Shown: positions 42,654 through 51,591 of the stretch, piece after piece
How positions within the stretch are numbered: position 1 is the stretch's first letter
Layout of the letters: each line of letters begins with the position of its first letter
Assembly (NCBI GenBank): GCA_965662485.1
Contig: CBFIIL010000005.1
Coordinates: 1 to 55,791, forward strand
Origin: UBA3537 sp965662485
GTDB lineage: Bacteria; Bacteroidota; Bacteroidia; Flavobacteriales; Flavobacteriaceae
DNA: 55,791 nucleotides
Direction of reading: 5' to 3'
The notes under the pieces: model-generated
Told to the model about the DNA's origin: nothing
Database searches by the model: none
What the model saw: only the letters and a program-made list of their open reading frames with translations
Position numbers and translations under genes: made by a program

Positions 42654-42850
42654 TTCTAGTGCTATAATTTATAAGTAAATATATTGAATAAGACACGAAT
42701 AAAAAAAATTGAAGTCATTCTTAATATTAATTTAAAACACGCTTAACATTAGTTTCATGCCAAAATATTGATTAAAAAATTATTAATTTTTACTCATTTT
42801 ACAGATTTGGAACATTTTTTGATAACATGTTATTAACCAAACTCTATTTT

Positions 42851-43651
42851 ATGAAAAAAAACTACTTGATTATAATTGTTATCATATTTTCTCTTTTATC
42901 ATTCGGACAAACCAAAGTTTTTATCAATGAAATACACTATGATAATGCTGGAGCCGACGCCAATGAAGGCATCGAAATTGCAGGGCCTTCTGGTACTAAT
43001 TTAAGCTCCTATGCATTAACATTATATAACGGAAGCGACAATAGTGCCCTCAAAACTATCAAACTTTCTGGGATCATTCCGAATCAGTCTAATGGCTTTG
43101 GCACTTTGTTTTTCTCAATTATTCCTCTTCAAAATGGCGCGCCAGATGGTGTTGCATTGGATAACAATGGAACACTAATTCAGTTTTTAAGCTACGAGGG
43201 GACAATTACTGCAACAGACGGTGTGGCTAATGGAAACACCTCAACTGATATTGGTGTGGCAGAAAATGGCACCACCACTGTTGGACATTCTTTACAGCTC
43301 AACGGCACAGGAAACAGTTACGAAGATTTTTCTTGGAGCTCTCCAGCAGCAAGCACCTATAATGCACTTAATACCAACCAAACTTTTTCTGCAACAGCGG
43401 TTGTAAATGATTTAGTAATTACAGAAATACAACTTTATCCCAACCCTACTAGCAATGGAATTGTTCATTTAAAAACAATAAGCCGAGACCCTATTTTTGT
43501 ACAACTTTACAATGCACTGGGTAAAAATGTTTTTTCTAAGACAATAAATCGTGGAGCGCCATTGAATGTTCAAGATTTAGCAGCTGGTGTTTATATGGTG
43601 CGCCTGACACAACAACACAAAGTATCCACAAAAAAATTGGTGATTAGATAA
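42851..43651 (+). CDS. T9SS-secreted lamin-tail-like protein 1
   Basis: A 266-aa exported protein. Signal peptide MKKNYLIIIVIIFSLLSFG cut before QTK; then a lamin-tail-type domain (VFINEIHYDNAGADANEGIE, LSSYALTLYNGSD); and a type A T9SS sorting domain (LYPNPTSNGIVHLKT, LAAGVYMVRLTQQ, KKLVIR). ATG 42851 is preferred over 42827 because only it gives a clean signal peptide. It is expected on the cell surface. The next gene encodes a second protein of the same design. Confidence 0.88.
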   Translation: MKKNYLIIIVIIFSLLSFGQTKVFINEIHYDNAGADANEGIEIAGPSGTNLSSYALTLYNGSDNSALKTIKLSGIIPNQSNGFGTLFFSIIPLQNGAPDGVALDNNGTLIQFLSYEGTITATDGVANGNTSTDIGVAENGTTTVGHSLQLNGTGNSYEDFSWSSPAASTYNALNTNQTFSATAVVNDLVITEIQLYPNPTSNGIVHLKTISRDPIFVQLYNALGKNVFSKTINRGAPLNVQDLAAGVYMVRLTQQHKVSTKKLVIR

Positions 43652-43763
43652 TACGCCCCACCCTTTTTTGTCAATCTTTTAATTAATTGCAAAGTAAAAT
43701 ACAAATTTAGGTTAATTGATTGATTTTCAATTAAATTTAATGTAATTGTGTTTCAAAATTAGT

Positions 43764-43771
43764 TATATTTG
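43764..43771 (+). promoter_or_regulatory. Candidate -7 element for the second T9SS lamin-tail gene
   Basis: TATATTTG, 25 bp before the start codon at 43796, in an otherwise featureless AT-rich gap. Confidence 0.45.
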
Positions 43772-43795
43772 AGGGAATTAATCAAATTTTAACTT

Positions 43796-45574
43796 ATGAA
43801 ACACTTTTACTTTTTTCTTTTTACTTTTTTCGCTTTTAACTTGTCCTTTGGGCAAGAAGTCACTGAATTGTATTTCAGTAAATACGCAGAGGGTTCTTCA
43901 AATAATAAATTTGTTGAAATTTATAATGGTACAGACCAAACTATATCCCTCTCAGGATATGCTTTTCCAACTGTAAGTAATGATCCAACAACCCCTGGAG
44001 TACATGAGTATTGGAATGATTTTGAACCTGGTGCAGAAATTCTTCCTGGAGATGTGTATATTATCGCTCATCCGTCTGCTGATCCTGCTATTCTTCAAGA
44101 AGCAGACGATACTTACTTTTATATGTCAAATGGCGATGATGGAATGGCACTTGCTTTTGGAACCGAAGATGATTATGTTGTATTGGACTGGATAGGGGAC
44201 TTTAATGGAGATCCAGGAAGTGGCTGGGAAGTGGCAGGAGTATCAAGTGCTACAAAAGACAAAACTCTAATTAGGAAGTCAACTGTATGTGGACCAAATA
44301 ATGATTGGGCAGCTGCAGCTGGAACTTCGGCTGAGGATTCTGAATGGATAGTTATAGCACAAGACACTTGGGATGGCCTTGGATCATATACTGGTTGTAT
44401 TTCCAACCCAGATCCAACTATTTCAATTACTTCTCCGTCTAATGGTACTGAATTTATTGCTGGAACTACAAGTGTTACACTATCCCTTTCAGTTCTAGAC
44501 TTTACAGTAGGTGCAATTGATTCAGGTGCTGACGGTCATATTCATTGGAGTATAAATGGAGAAAATCAAATGAAATATGATACTGGAGATGAAATAATTA
44601 CTGTAGAAGACGGAGAGGCTTATAACATCTACGTCGAATTAGTTGATAATAATCATAATCCAATAACACCTGCAACTAACCAATCCGTGACTTTTTCTGT
44701 TAAACTACCAGATCCAAGTCTTCCCATAAGCGATGATTTTGACTATCCTGATGGAGATTTAATTTCATCTGATAACTGGTTAGATCTTGGTGGTGATGGT
44801 GCAATAAATGTGAGTAATGGAAAAGCTATAATCAATCATTTAGTTTATAAAGCTGCCAGCACTGCTTTTACTTCTTCTGAAGGTTCAATTTATTACGCTT
44901 TTGATTTTATTGTAAATTCTCCTGGTTCTCCAATATCAGGAAATGATTATGAATATTTTGCGATTTTCAAAAATAATGGTTATGATTATCGTGCTAGATT
45001 AAATATTGTAGAGGCAAATACTGCTGGAAATGATTTTTCAGTTGGAATTTCTACAAAAAATAACACTGCTGATGTTATTTGGGGCTCTGACTTAACCTTC
45101 GGAACGTCATATAGAGCAACTGTTAAATATAATCAAGAATCTAATATTGCACAACTATGGATTAATGCAAATGAAGAAACTGATACATCAGTTACAGGAA
45201 CTGATGAAGATGATCCAGGAACTACAATCACACAATTTGCTTTCAGACAATCTAATTCATCTAGTAACGAAACTATTTCGATTGATAATTTAGTAGTTGC
45301 CCAATCCTTTATTGCAACTTTAAGTTTAAGTAATGATAGAAACCAAAATGTATTTATTTTATTCCCCAACCCAACAAACACAGGATTTGTCACCATCAAA
45401 TCCAACCAAATGGGTGCGGTACAAGCACAAGTTTTTGATTTGCTTGGAAAAGAAGTGGTTAATACTGTGGTCAATAATGAGCGTTTAGATGTATCTAATT
45501 TAAATGCTGGTGTTTATGTGGTAAAACTTACGCAAAATAAAAACACAACCACCAAAAAATTAATTATCCAATAA
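43796..45574 (+). CDS. T9SS-secreted lamin-tail-like protein 2
   Basis: A 592-aa exported protein: signal peptide MKHFYFFLFTFFAFNLSFG cut before QEVTE; an N-terminal lamin-tail-type domain (ELYFSKYAEGSSNNKFVEIY, DQTISLSGYAFPTV, DKTLIRKSTVCGPNN); a middle Ig-like segment (~residues 203-300, SNGTEFIAGTTSVTLSLSV); a jelly-roll/LamG-like segment (~310-505); and a type A T9SS sorting domain (LFPNPTNTGFVTIKSNQMG, LNAGVYVVKLTQNK, KKLIIQ). It is probably a surface or secreted adhesin or nuclease-associated protein, but no catalytic site is visible. A strong terminator follows. Confidence 0.9.
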   Translation: MKHFYFFLFTFFAFNLSFGQEVTELYFSKYAEGSSNNKFVEIYNGTDQTISLSGYAFPTVSNDPTTPGVHEYWNDFEPGAEILPGDVYIIAHPSADPAILQEADDTYFYMSNGDDGMALAFGTEDDYVVLDWIGDFNGDPGSGWEVAGVSSATKDKTLIRKSTVCGPNNDWAAAAGTSAEDSEWIVIAQDTWDGLGSYTGCISNPDPTISITSPSNGTEFIAGTTSVTLSLSVLDFTVGAIDSGADGHIHWSINGENQMKYDTGDEIITVEDGEAYNIYVELVDNNHNPITPATNQSVTFSVKLPDPSLPISDDFDYPDGDLISSDNWLDLGGDGAINVSNGKAIINHLVYKAASTAFTSSEGSIYYAFDFIVNSPGSPISGNDYEYFAIFKNNGYDYRARLNIVEANTAGNDFSVGISTKNNTADVIWGSDLTFGTSYRATVKYNQESNIAQLWINANEETDTSVTGTDEDDPGTTITQFAFRQSNSSSNETISIDNLVVAQSFIATLSLSNDRNQNVFILFPNPTNTGFVTIKSNQMGAVQAQVFDLLGKEVVNTVVNNERLDVSNLNAGVYVVKLTQNKNTTTKKLIIQ

Positions 45575-45594
45575 TTGATTTTTAAACCTTTTTT

Positions 45595-45628
45595 AAAAAG
45601 AGCGTTGCCTGTGCAACGCTCTTTTTAT
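45595..45628 (+). terminator. Strong terminator after the T9SS gene
   Basis: AGAGCGTTGC/GCAACGCTCT, a 10-bp perfect stem with a CTGT loop, A-run before and T-run after, so it could work in both directions. Confidence 0.92.
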
Positions 45629-45661
45629 TTTCTCTATTTTTGTAATGTATTTGTGTAAGAA

Positions 45662-46639
45662 ATGGATAACTCTTCAATTTTCGATATCAATTCCGAGTCG
45701 GCCTTTGCTGAAAAAGCACTCGAATTATTCAAATTTCAATTTGAAGAAAATCCAGTATACCGTTCTTTTTGTGACCTCTTATACAAACACCCTAGCGATG
45801 TCCAAAAATTAGAAGATATTCCCTTTTTACCTATAGAATTTTTTAAAACTCATAAGGTTATTTCTTCTAAAAAAGATATTCAACAGACGTTTACCAGCAG
45901 TGGAACTACAGGAAATGTAGTAAGCCAACACCATGTGGCCGACCTCGACATTTATAAAACAAGTTTTCAAAAAGGGTTTGCGCACTTTTATGGCCGTATA
46001 GAAGATTATGCTGTTTTGGCCCTTCTCCCCTCCTATTTGGAACGTGATGGTTCGTCTTTGGTTTATATGGTGGAGGATATGATTCAAGAATCCAAGCACC
46101 CCAAAAGTGGATTTTATTTGGATGATTTAAACGCATTAAAACAAAACCTTCTGGAGCTTGAAGCGTCAGGGCAAAAAACACTTCTTATTGGTGTGTCCTA
46201 TGCCCTTTTAGATTTGATTGAATTTCATCAATTTGAATTAAAACATACCATAATCATGGAAACTGGTGGCATGAAAGGCCGCCGAAAAGAATTGATTAAA
46301 TCAGAATTACATGCCATTTTAAAAAAAGGATTTGGAGTCAATACAATTCATAGTGAATACGGGATGACAGAACTTTTATCACAGGCCTATTCCAATGGTG
46401 AAGGGCAGTTTTCTACACCATCTTGGATGAAGGTGCTCATTAGAGATCCTGAAGATGCTTTGAGTATACTTCCAAAAGGTAAATCTGGTGGTATCAACAT
46501 TATTGATTTGGCCAATGTCCATTCTTGTGCCTTTATTGCGACACAAGATTTAGGAAAAATTCATACCAATGGGACCTTTGAAGTGCTTGGACGCTTTGAC
46601 CAATCCGATATTAGAGGTTGTAATTTGATGGTGCTTTAG
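45662..46639 (+). CDS. LuxE-like acyl-protein synthetase
   Basis: A 325-aa member of the LuxE acyl-protein synthetase family (ANL adenylating superfamily relatives). It has the AMP-binding loop TFTSSGTTGNV at 78-84, TIIMETGGMKGRRKEL, VNTIHSEYGMTELLSQAYS, and a C-terminal GRFDQSDIRGCNLMVL. LuxE activates fatty acids for luciferase, but there are no lux genes here and the family is widespread in Bacteroidota with unknown substrate, possibly a carboxylic acid in polar lipid or pigment synthesis. It has a TATTTTTG -7 motif at 45634-45641 and stands alone, 3 bp from the convergent tyrS. Confidence 0.85.
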   Translation: MDNSSIFDINSESAFAEKALELFKFQFEENPVYRSFCDLLYKHPSDVQKLEDIPFLPIEFFKTHKVISSKKDIQQTFTSSGTTGNVVSQHHVADLDIYKTSFQKGFAHFYGRIEDYAVLALLPSYLERDGSSLVYMVEDMIQESKHPKSGFYLDDLNALKQNLLELEASGQKTLLIGVSYALLDLIEFHQFELKHTIIMETGGMKGRRKELIKSELHAILKKGFGVNTIHSEYGMTELLSQAYSNGEGQFSTPSWMKVLIRDPEDALSILPKGKSGGINIIDLANVHSCAFIATQDLGKIHTNGTFEVLGRFDQSDIRGCNLMVL

Positions 46640-46642
46640 ATA

Positions 46643-47938
46643 CTATACTGCACGGATAATAAACGTACTGCGCTTACCTCGATTTAAAATGATATAGCTA
46701 TCATTAATTAAATCTGCTGCGCTTAATGTGTACTGTTCATTGACCTTTTCTTTGTTGACCGCAATTGAATTTTCTTTCAACGCACGTCGTGCTTCCCCGT
46801 TAGACGCTAAAAATCCTGTTTCTGCAGAAAGTGCGGCAATCATGTCTAATCCCTCTAAAATTTTAGATTTCGAGACATCGGCTTGTGGTACACCTTCAAA
46901 AACATCTAAAAAAGTAGCTTCATCCAAGGTTTGGATATCTTCTTTGAAAGCTTTACTGTATAAAATTTGAGAGGCTTTTTCGGCATTTTCACAATCTTCA
47001 ACACTATGCACCATAGTGGTGATTTCTTGTGCCAATCGTTTTTGTAATTGACGCAAATGGGGTTGCTCTTTGTGTGTTTCAATTAAAGTATGAACCTCAT
47101 CTTGCTCTAAAAATGTAAAGATTTTGATATACTTTTCAGCATCTTCATCACTCGAATTTAACCAATATTGATAAAATTTATACGGAGATGTTCTTTTAGG
47201 ATCAAGCCACACATTTCCACCTTCACTTTTTCCAAATTTAGAACCATCAGATTTTGTAATGAGTGGGCATGTAATGGCAAATCCTTTACCATTTCCAATA
47301 CGTCTAATCAGTTCTGTGCCTGTGGTAATGTTTCCCCATTGGTCGCTTCCTCCCATTTGTATGGTACACTTATGCGCTTGATATAAATGAAGGAAATCAT
47401 AACCCTGAACCAATTGATAAGTAAATTCTGTAAAACTCATACCCTCGCTACTTTCAGAAGAAATTCTATTTTTTACAGAATCTTTGGCCATCATATAGTT
47501 GACGGTAATATGCTTACCCACATCACGAATAAAATCTAAGAACAAAAAATCTTTCATCCAGTCGTAGTTATTCACCATTACAGCGGCATTGGGTTGATTG
47601 CTTTCAAAATCTAAAAAATGTGCGAGCTGCTTTTTGATGGCTTCTTGGTTATGGCGCAATGTTGCTTCGTCCAATAAATTTCGTTCGGCTGATTTCCCTG
47701 ATGGATCACCAATCATACCTGTTGCACCACCCACCAAAGCCACAGGTTTGTGCCCACATCGTTGATAGTGTGCCAACAGCATAATGGGCACTAAATTTCC
47801 GATGTGTAAAGAATCTGCTGTAGGGTCAAAACCTACATACGCAGCACGCATGTGTTCCAAAAGATGTTCTTCTGCACCAGGCATAACATCATGAATCATT
47901 CCTCTCCACTTTAGTACCTCTATAAAATTATTGGCCAT
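46643..47938 (-). CDS. tyrS: Tyrosine--tRNA ligase
   Basis: A 431-aa tyrosyl-tRNA synthetase. It has HIGN in GFDPTADSLHIGNLVP, KFGKS in GSKFGKSEGGNVWLDP, and a C-terminal S4 domain (RRALKENSIAVNKEKVNEQY). Start ATG 47938 (MANNFIEVL) is used; the longer frame to 47977 would begin upstream of the TATCTTTG promoter element at 47957-47964 and adds a non-conserved leader. Confidence 0.96.
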   Translation of the reverse strand: MANNFIEVLKWRGMIHDVMPGAEEHLLEHMRAAYVGFDPTADSLHIGNLVPIMLLAHYQRCGHKPVALVGGATGMIGDPSGKSAERNLLDEATLRHNQEAIKKQLAHFLDFESNQPNAAVMVNNYDWMKDFLFLDFIRDVGKHITVNYMMAKDSVKNRISSESSEGMSFTEFTYQLVQGYDFLHLYQAHKCTIQMGGSDQWGNITTGTELIRRIGNGKGFAITCPLITKSDGSKFGKSEGGNVWLDPKRTSPYKFYQYWLNSSDEDAEKYIKIFTFLEQDEVHTLIETHKEQPHLRQLQKRLAQEITTMVHSVEDCENAEKASQILYSKAFKEDIQTLDEATFLDVFEGVPQADVSKSKILEGLDMIAALSAETGFLASNGEARRALKENSIAVNKEKVNEQYTLSAADLINDSYIILNRGKRSTFIIRAV

Positions 47939-47956
47939 TTTTTGAATTTTGTTGAA

Positions 47957-47964
47957 CAAAGATA
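47957..47964 (-). promoter_or_regulatory. Candidate -7 element for tyrS
   Basis: TATCTTTG on the minus strand fits TAnnTTTG, 18 bp upstream of the chosen tyrS start. It supports the shorter start over 47977. Confidence 0.45.
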
Positions 47965-48010
47965 AAAGATTCAACAATGCTGAGAAAAGAAAATTCAGTA
48001 ATTTCGCATC

Positions 48011-49021
48011 ATGATTTTAGTTACAGGCGGTACAGGACTTGTGGGCAGTCATTTACTTCTCAAATTAGCTCAACAAGGCAAAAAAATTCGAGCCACTTAC
48101 AGAAAAGGGTCGGATCTTGAACATGTGAAAATCATTTTCTCTTACTATTCTGAAAACTCTGCCGAACTTTTTGATACCATACAATGGATAGAAGCCGATA
48201 TCAATGATATTCCAAAATTAACACTTGCCTTCGAAGATATAACATATGTTTATCATTGTGCAGCATACATTTCTTTTGACCCGTCCGATTACAAAAAACT
48301 TCGAAATACAAATATCAAAGGAACTGCAAATATTGTCAATTTATGCATAAGCAATGACATCAAAAAACTGTGTTATGTGAGCTCCATTGCCACTCTTGGA
48401 TACCACTCAAAAAGTATTAATGAAGAAACGTATTGGAGTGGAAATCAAGACCAAAGTGCATATGCCATTTCCAAATATGGCGCCGAAATGGAAGTTTGGA
48501 GAGGTACTCAAGAAGGTATCCCTGCAGTCATAGTTAATCCAGGAGTTATTATTGGTCCAGGGTTTTGGAATTCTGGTAGCGGGCTATTATTTAAATTGGC
48601 CTACAAAGGTCAATCTTATACAGCTAAAGGAGTTACAGCATATGTAGATGTGAAAGATGTGGTATTGGCAATGACGCAATTGATGAATTCATCAATTGAA
48701 AATGAAAGATATATTTTGGCAAGTGCAAATGTGTCTTACCAAGAAATCATGTCTATGATTTGCAAAGCTCTACATGTAAAAAACTCTAAAAAAGTGGCTT
48801 CAAAAGTTTTATTGTCTATTGGATGGAGAACTGATTGGCTATTTTCTAAAATTTTAAGAAGAAAAAGAAGACTGACTAAACAATTAGCTAAAACTTTATT
48901 AAAAAAATCTTTTTATAGCTCAAACAAAATTCAACAAGATTTAAAGGGGTTTGAATGGATGCCAATTACTGACTCCGTTTCTGCAACGTGTCGATTTTTC
49001 TTGGGGAAAGTCGATTCTTGA
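48011..49021 (+). CDS. NAD-dependent epimerase/dehydratase family protein (SDR)
   Basis: A 336-aa extended short-chain dehydrogenase. It has the dinucleotide motif MILVTGGTGLVGSHLLLKLA, an HCAAYISFDPSDYKKL segment, and the catalytic Ser/Tyr/Lys as SSIATLG and YAISKYGAE. The C-terminus resembles sugar-nucleotide epimerases or dihydroflavonol-type reductases; the substrate is unknown. It overlaps the convergent DUF4296 gene by 56 nt at its 3' end. Confidence 0.9.
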   Translation: MILVTGGTGLVGSHLLLKLAQQGKKIRATYRKGSDLEHVKIIFSYYSENSAELFDTIQWIEADINDIPKLTLAFEDITYVYHCAAYISFDPSDYKKLRNTNIKGTANIVNLCISNDIKKLCYVSSIATLGYHSKSINEETYWSGNQDQSAYAISKYGAEMEVWRGTQEGIPAVIVNPGVIIGPGFWNSGSGLLFKLAYKGQSYTAKGVTAYVDVKDVVLAMTQLMNSSIENERYILASANVSYQEIMSMICKALHVKNSKKVASKVLLSIGWRTDWLFSKILRRKRRLTKQLAKTLLKKSFYSSNKIQQDLKGFEWMPITDSVSATCRFFLGKVDS

Positions 49022-49448
49022 TGCTGCGCTCTTTTCTATTGAATTCAAAAACCGTGTCTCTAGGTTTTATTTTTGATTTTTTAATAGAATCATTTTTCTT
49101 TTTTTCTGCTTCAACTAACAATTCAATTGCTTTTTTATCTAATTCCAGTTTTTGTTCCAAACGCTTGTATATTGAAGCATACACTTCATTATTGTTGGCA
49201 TAGTAGGTATTACTATTTACAAATTGAAGACTATCGATATTGAATTGATCAAAAATATATTGTGAGGGATTTTCGATATGCTGTTCTAAAATTTTTTTAT
49301 TAATGCCTTTAGCTGCATTCATTATCATAAGTTGATACAAAACATCTACCATTTGTTCCTCAGAAATTAAATCATCAGGCGCTTTATACTTATCTCTATT
49401 ACAAGAGATCAGTATAAAAACTGAAAAAACAAAACAAAAAATTCTCAT
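48966..49448 (-). CDS. DUF4296 domain lipoprotein
   Basis: A 160-aa lipoprotein: signal MRIFCFVFSVFILISC with Cys16 followed by NRDKYKAPDDLI. Then DUF4296-type helical sequence (EEQMVDVLYQLMIMNAAKGI, QYIFDQFNIDSLQFVNSNTY) and a basic Lys/Arg-rich tail. The function is unknown. Its start overlaps the end of pyrC by 4 nt and its 3' end runs 56 nt antisense to the SDR gene, so both coding ends share the same DNA. Confidence 0.85.
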   Translation of the reverse strand: MRIFCFVFSVFILISCNRDKYKAPDDLISEEQMVDVLYQLMIMNAAKGINKKILEQHIENPSQYIFDQFNIDSLQFVNSNTYYANNNEVYASIYKRLEQKLELDKKAIELLVEAEKKKNDSIKKSKIKPRDTVFEFNRKERSIKNRLSPRKIDTLQKRSQ

Positions 49449-50791
49449 CGATTAAAGGTTAAACGCATTGCAGCATTATGATTAGAAAATTGTGCATTAT
49501 GGTATACCAAAGAACCATTTAAAATGGTATGCGTAATTCTTGATTTAAATGTTGTTCCCTCAAAAGGAGACCATCCACATTTATAGAGAATATTGTCTTT
49601 TGTTACCGTCCAAGGGTTGTGAGGATCCACCAAAATTAAATCGGCATAGTATCCCTTTTTTATAAAACCTCTTTTTTCAACTTGAAATAAAATAGCAGGA
49701 TTATGTGCCATTTTTTCTACTATTTTTTCTACTGAAATTTGGTCTTGGTGATAGGCCTCCATAAGCGCTACAACAGCATGCTGAACCAATGGTCCACCAG
49801 ATGGTACTTTTGTATATGGATTGTGTTTTTCTTCTTTTGTATGAGGGGCATGGTCTGTAGCAATAACATCTATTCTATCGTCTAAAAGCGCTTTCCAAAG
49901 GGCCTCACGATCGGTACTAGACTTTACGGCAGGATTCCATTTGATGAGTGTCCCTTTTTTATCGTAATCTTCATCTGTAAACCAAAGATGATGAATACAA
50001 ACTTCAGCCGTAATTTTTTTATCTTTTAATGGCGTTTTGTTGGTAAATAATTTCATTTCTTTTGCCGTAGACAAATGAAATACATGAAGTCTGGCCCCTG
50101 TTTTTTTGGCCAACTCAATAGCTTTTGATGACGATAAATAACAGGCGTCCTCACTTCTTATTATAGGATGATACTTTATTGGGATATCATCGCCATATTC
50201 TGCTGCAAATTTCTGAGTATTTTCTCTTATGGTTTGTTCATCTTCACAATGCACAGAAATAATCATGTCTGTACTCGAAAAAATTTGTTCTAAAACCTCT
50301 GGATTATCGACAAGCATATTTCCTGTAGAAGATCCCAAAAACAATTTTAGACCTGCTACATTTTTTGAATCCACTTTTAGAATTTCTTCCAAATTGTCAT
50401 TTGTTCCACCAAACATAAACGAGTAATTGGCAAATGAAGTTTCAGCAGCAATTTTAAATTTATCCTCAAGTTTCTCTATGGTTGTTGCTTGAGGAACAGT
50501 ATTGGGCATTTCTATAAAAGAGGTGATTCCACCTGCAATTGCAGCCTTGGATTCTGTGGCAATATTTGCTTTATGTGTTAGACCAGGTTCTCTAAAATGT
50601 ACTTGATCATCTATCATTCCAGGAAGCAAAAATTTGTTTTCTGCATCAATGACCTGAGTATCACCATTTTTTGCACTTATAGATTCCGAAATTTCTTTTA
50701 TAAATTGATTTTCAATAAGCACATCGCCATTAAAGATTTTACCTTCATTTACAATCCGTGCATTTTTTATTAATATAGATTTTTTTTGCAT
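49445..50791 (-). CDS. pyrC: Dihydroorotase
   Basis: A 448-aa amidohydrolase that closes carbamoyl-aspartate to dihydroorotate in pyrimidine synthesis. It has the metal-site region GMIDDQVHFREPGLTHKANI, SFIEMPNTVP, carbamylation-site Lys in GLKLFLGSSTGN, ISVHCEDEQT, HVFHLSTAKEM and VIATDHAPHTKEEK. The first His of the usual HxH metal motif is replaced by Gln63 (QVH), a known trait of the Bacteroidota clade but worth noting. It is flanked tightly by the mannosyltransferase gene (0 bp gap) and DUF4296 (4 nt overlap). Confidence 0.94.
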   Translation of the reverse strand: MQKKSILIKNARIVNEGKIFNGDVLIENQFIKEISESISAKNGDTQVIDAENKFLLPGMIDDQVHFREPGLTHKANIATESKAAIAGGITSFIEMPNTVPQATTIEKLEDKFKIAAETSFANYSFMFGGTNDNLEEILKVDSKNVAGLKLFLGSSTGNMLVDNPEVLEQIFSSTDMIISVHCEDEQTIRENTQKFAAEYGDDIPIKYHPIIRSEDACYLSSSKAIELAKKTGARLHVFHLSTAKEMKLFTNKTPLKDKKITAEVCIHHLWFTDEDYDKKGTLIKWNPAVKSSTDREALWKALLDDRIDVIATDHAPHTKEEKHNPYTKVPSGGPLVQHAVVALMEAYHQDQISVEKIVEKMAHNPAILFQVEKRGFIKKGYYADLILVDPHNPWTVTKDNILYKCGWSPFEGTTFKSRITHTILNGSLVYHNAQFSNHNAAMRLTFNR

Positions 50792-51538
50792 TTACAATCT
50801 GCCTAAAAGTTGTTGAGTTCGCATTTGAATAACACCCAAAACGGCCTCAGAAATAATTCCCTTTGTGAGCTTTGATGCTCCTCGTATTCGGTCGGTAAAG
50901 ATAATAGGTATTTCTTTGATTTTAAATTTTTTATTTATGGCTTTAAACTTCATTTCTATTTGAAATGCATAACCAACAAATTGAATATCATCTAAATCAA
51001 TTGCTTCTAAAACACTTCGATTGTAACAGACAAACCCAGAGGTTGGGTCTTTGACTGGCATTCCAGTGATGAAACGCACATAAAATGAAGCAAAATATGA
51101 AAGTAAAATTCGAGAAAATGGCCAATTTACAACATTGATGCCCTTGACATATCGAGACCCAACAGCCACGTCTATATTAGGGGCCAAACATGCTTGGTAC
51201 AGTATTTTTAAATCTTTTGGATTATGAGAAAAGTCGGCATCCATTTCAAAAATATACTGATATGAACGCTCTATCGCCCACTTAAATCCATCAATATAAG
51301 CACGACCAAGTCCTGTTTTTTTGGGACGGAGTAAAAGATGTAAGGTCGCAGGAAATTCTCCTTGTAATTGTTTTACTTTTTGGCTCGTTTTATCTGGGGA
51401 ATTATCATCCACCACCAAAACATGAACTTCATTGTACATTGAAAAAATAGCGCGTAACATCAATTCGATGTTTTCGATTTCGTTGTAAGTAGGTATAATT
51501 ACTAATGTGTCCTTCAAAATATGATTATGTAAAAACAA
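50792..51538 (-). CDS. Polyprenol monophosphomannose synthase-like glycosyltransferase
   Basis: A 248-aa GT2 enzyme of the dolichol/polyprenol-phosphate mannose synthase type. It shows LVIIPTYNEIENIELMLRAI, VLVVDDNSPDKT, the metal-binding FEMDADFSHNPKDLKILYQA, VGSRYVKGI, and FVCYNRSVLEAIDL. It would load a sugar onto polyprenyl phosphate at the membrane for glycan assembly. It has no C-terminal membrane domain. It is the first gene of the transcript leading into pyrC. Confidence 0.92.
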   Translation of the reverse strand: MFLHNHILKDTLVIIPTYNEIENIELMLRAIFSMYNEVHVLVVDDNSPDKTSQKVKQLQGEFPATLHLLLRPKKTGLGRAYIDGFKWAIERSYQYIFEMDADFSHNPKDLKILYQACLAPNIDVAVGSRYVKGINVVNWPFSRILLSYFASFYVRFITGMPVKDPTSGFVCYNRSVLEAIDLDDIQFVGYAFQIEMKFKAINKKFKIKEIPIIFTDRIRGASKLTKGIISEAVLGVIQMRTQQLLGRL

Positions 51539-51591
51539 AAATACGTTAATTTAACGGATCATTTTAATAAATATTCTTCTTAGATTTGTGT

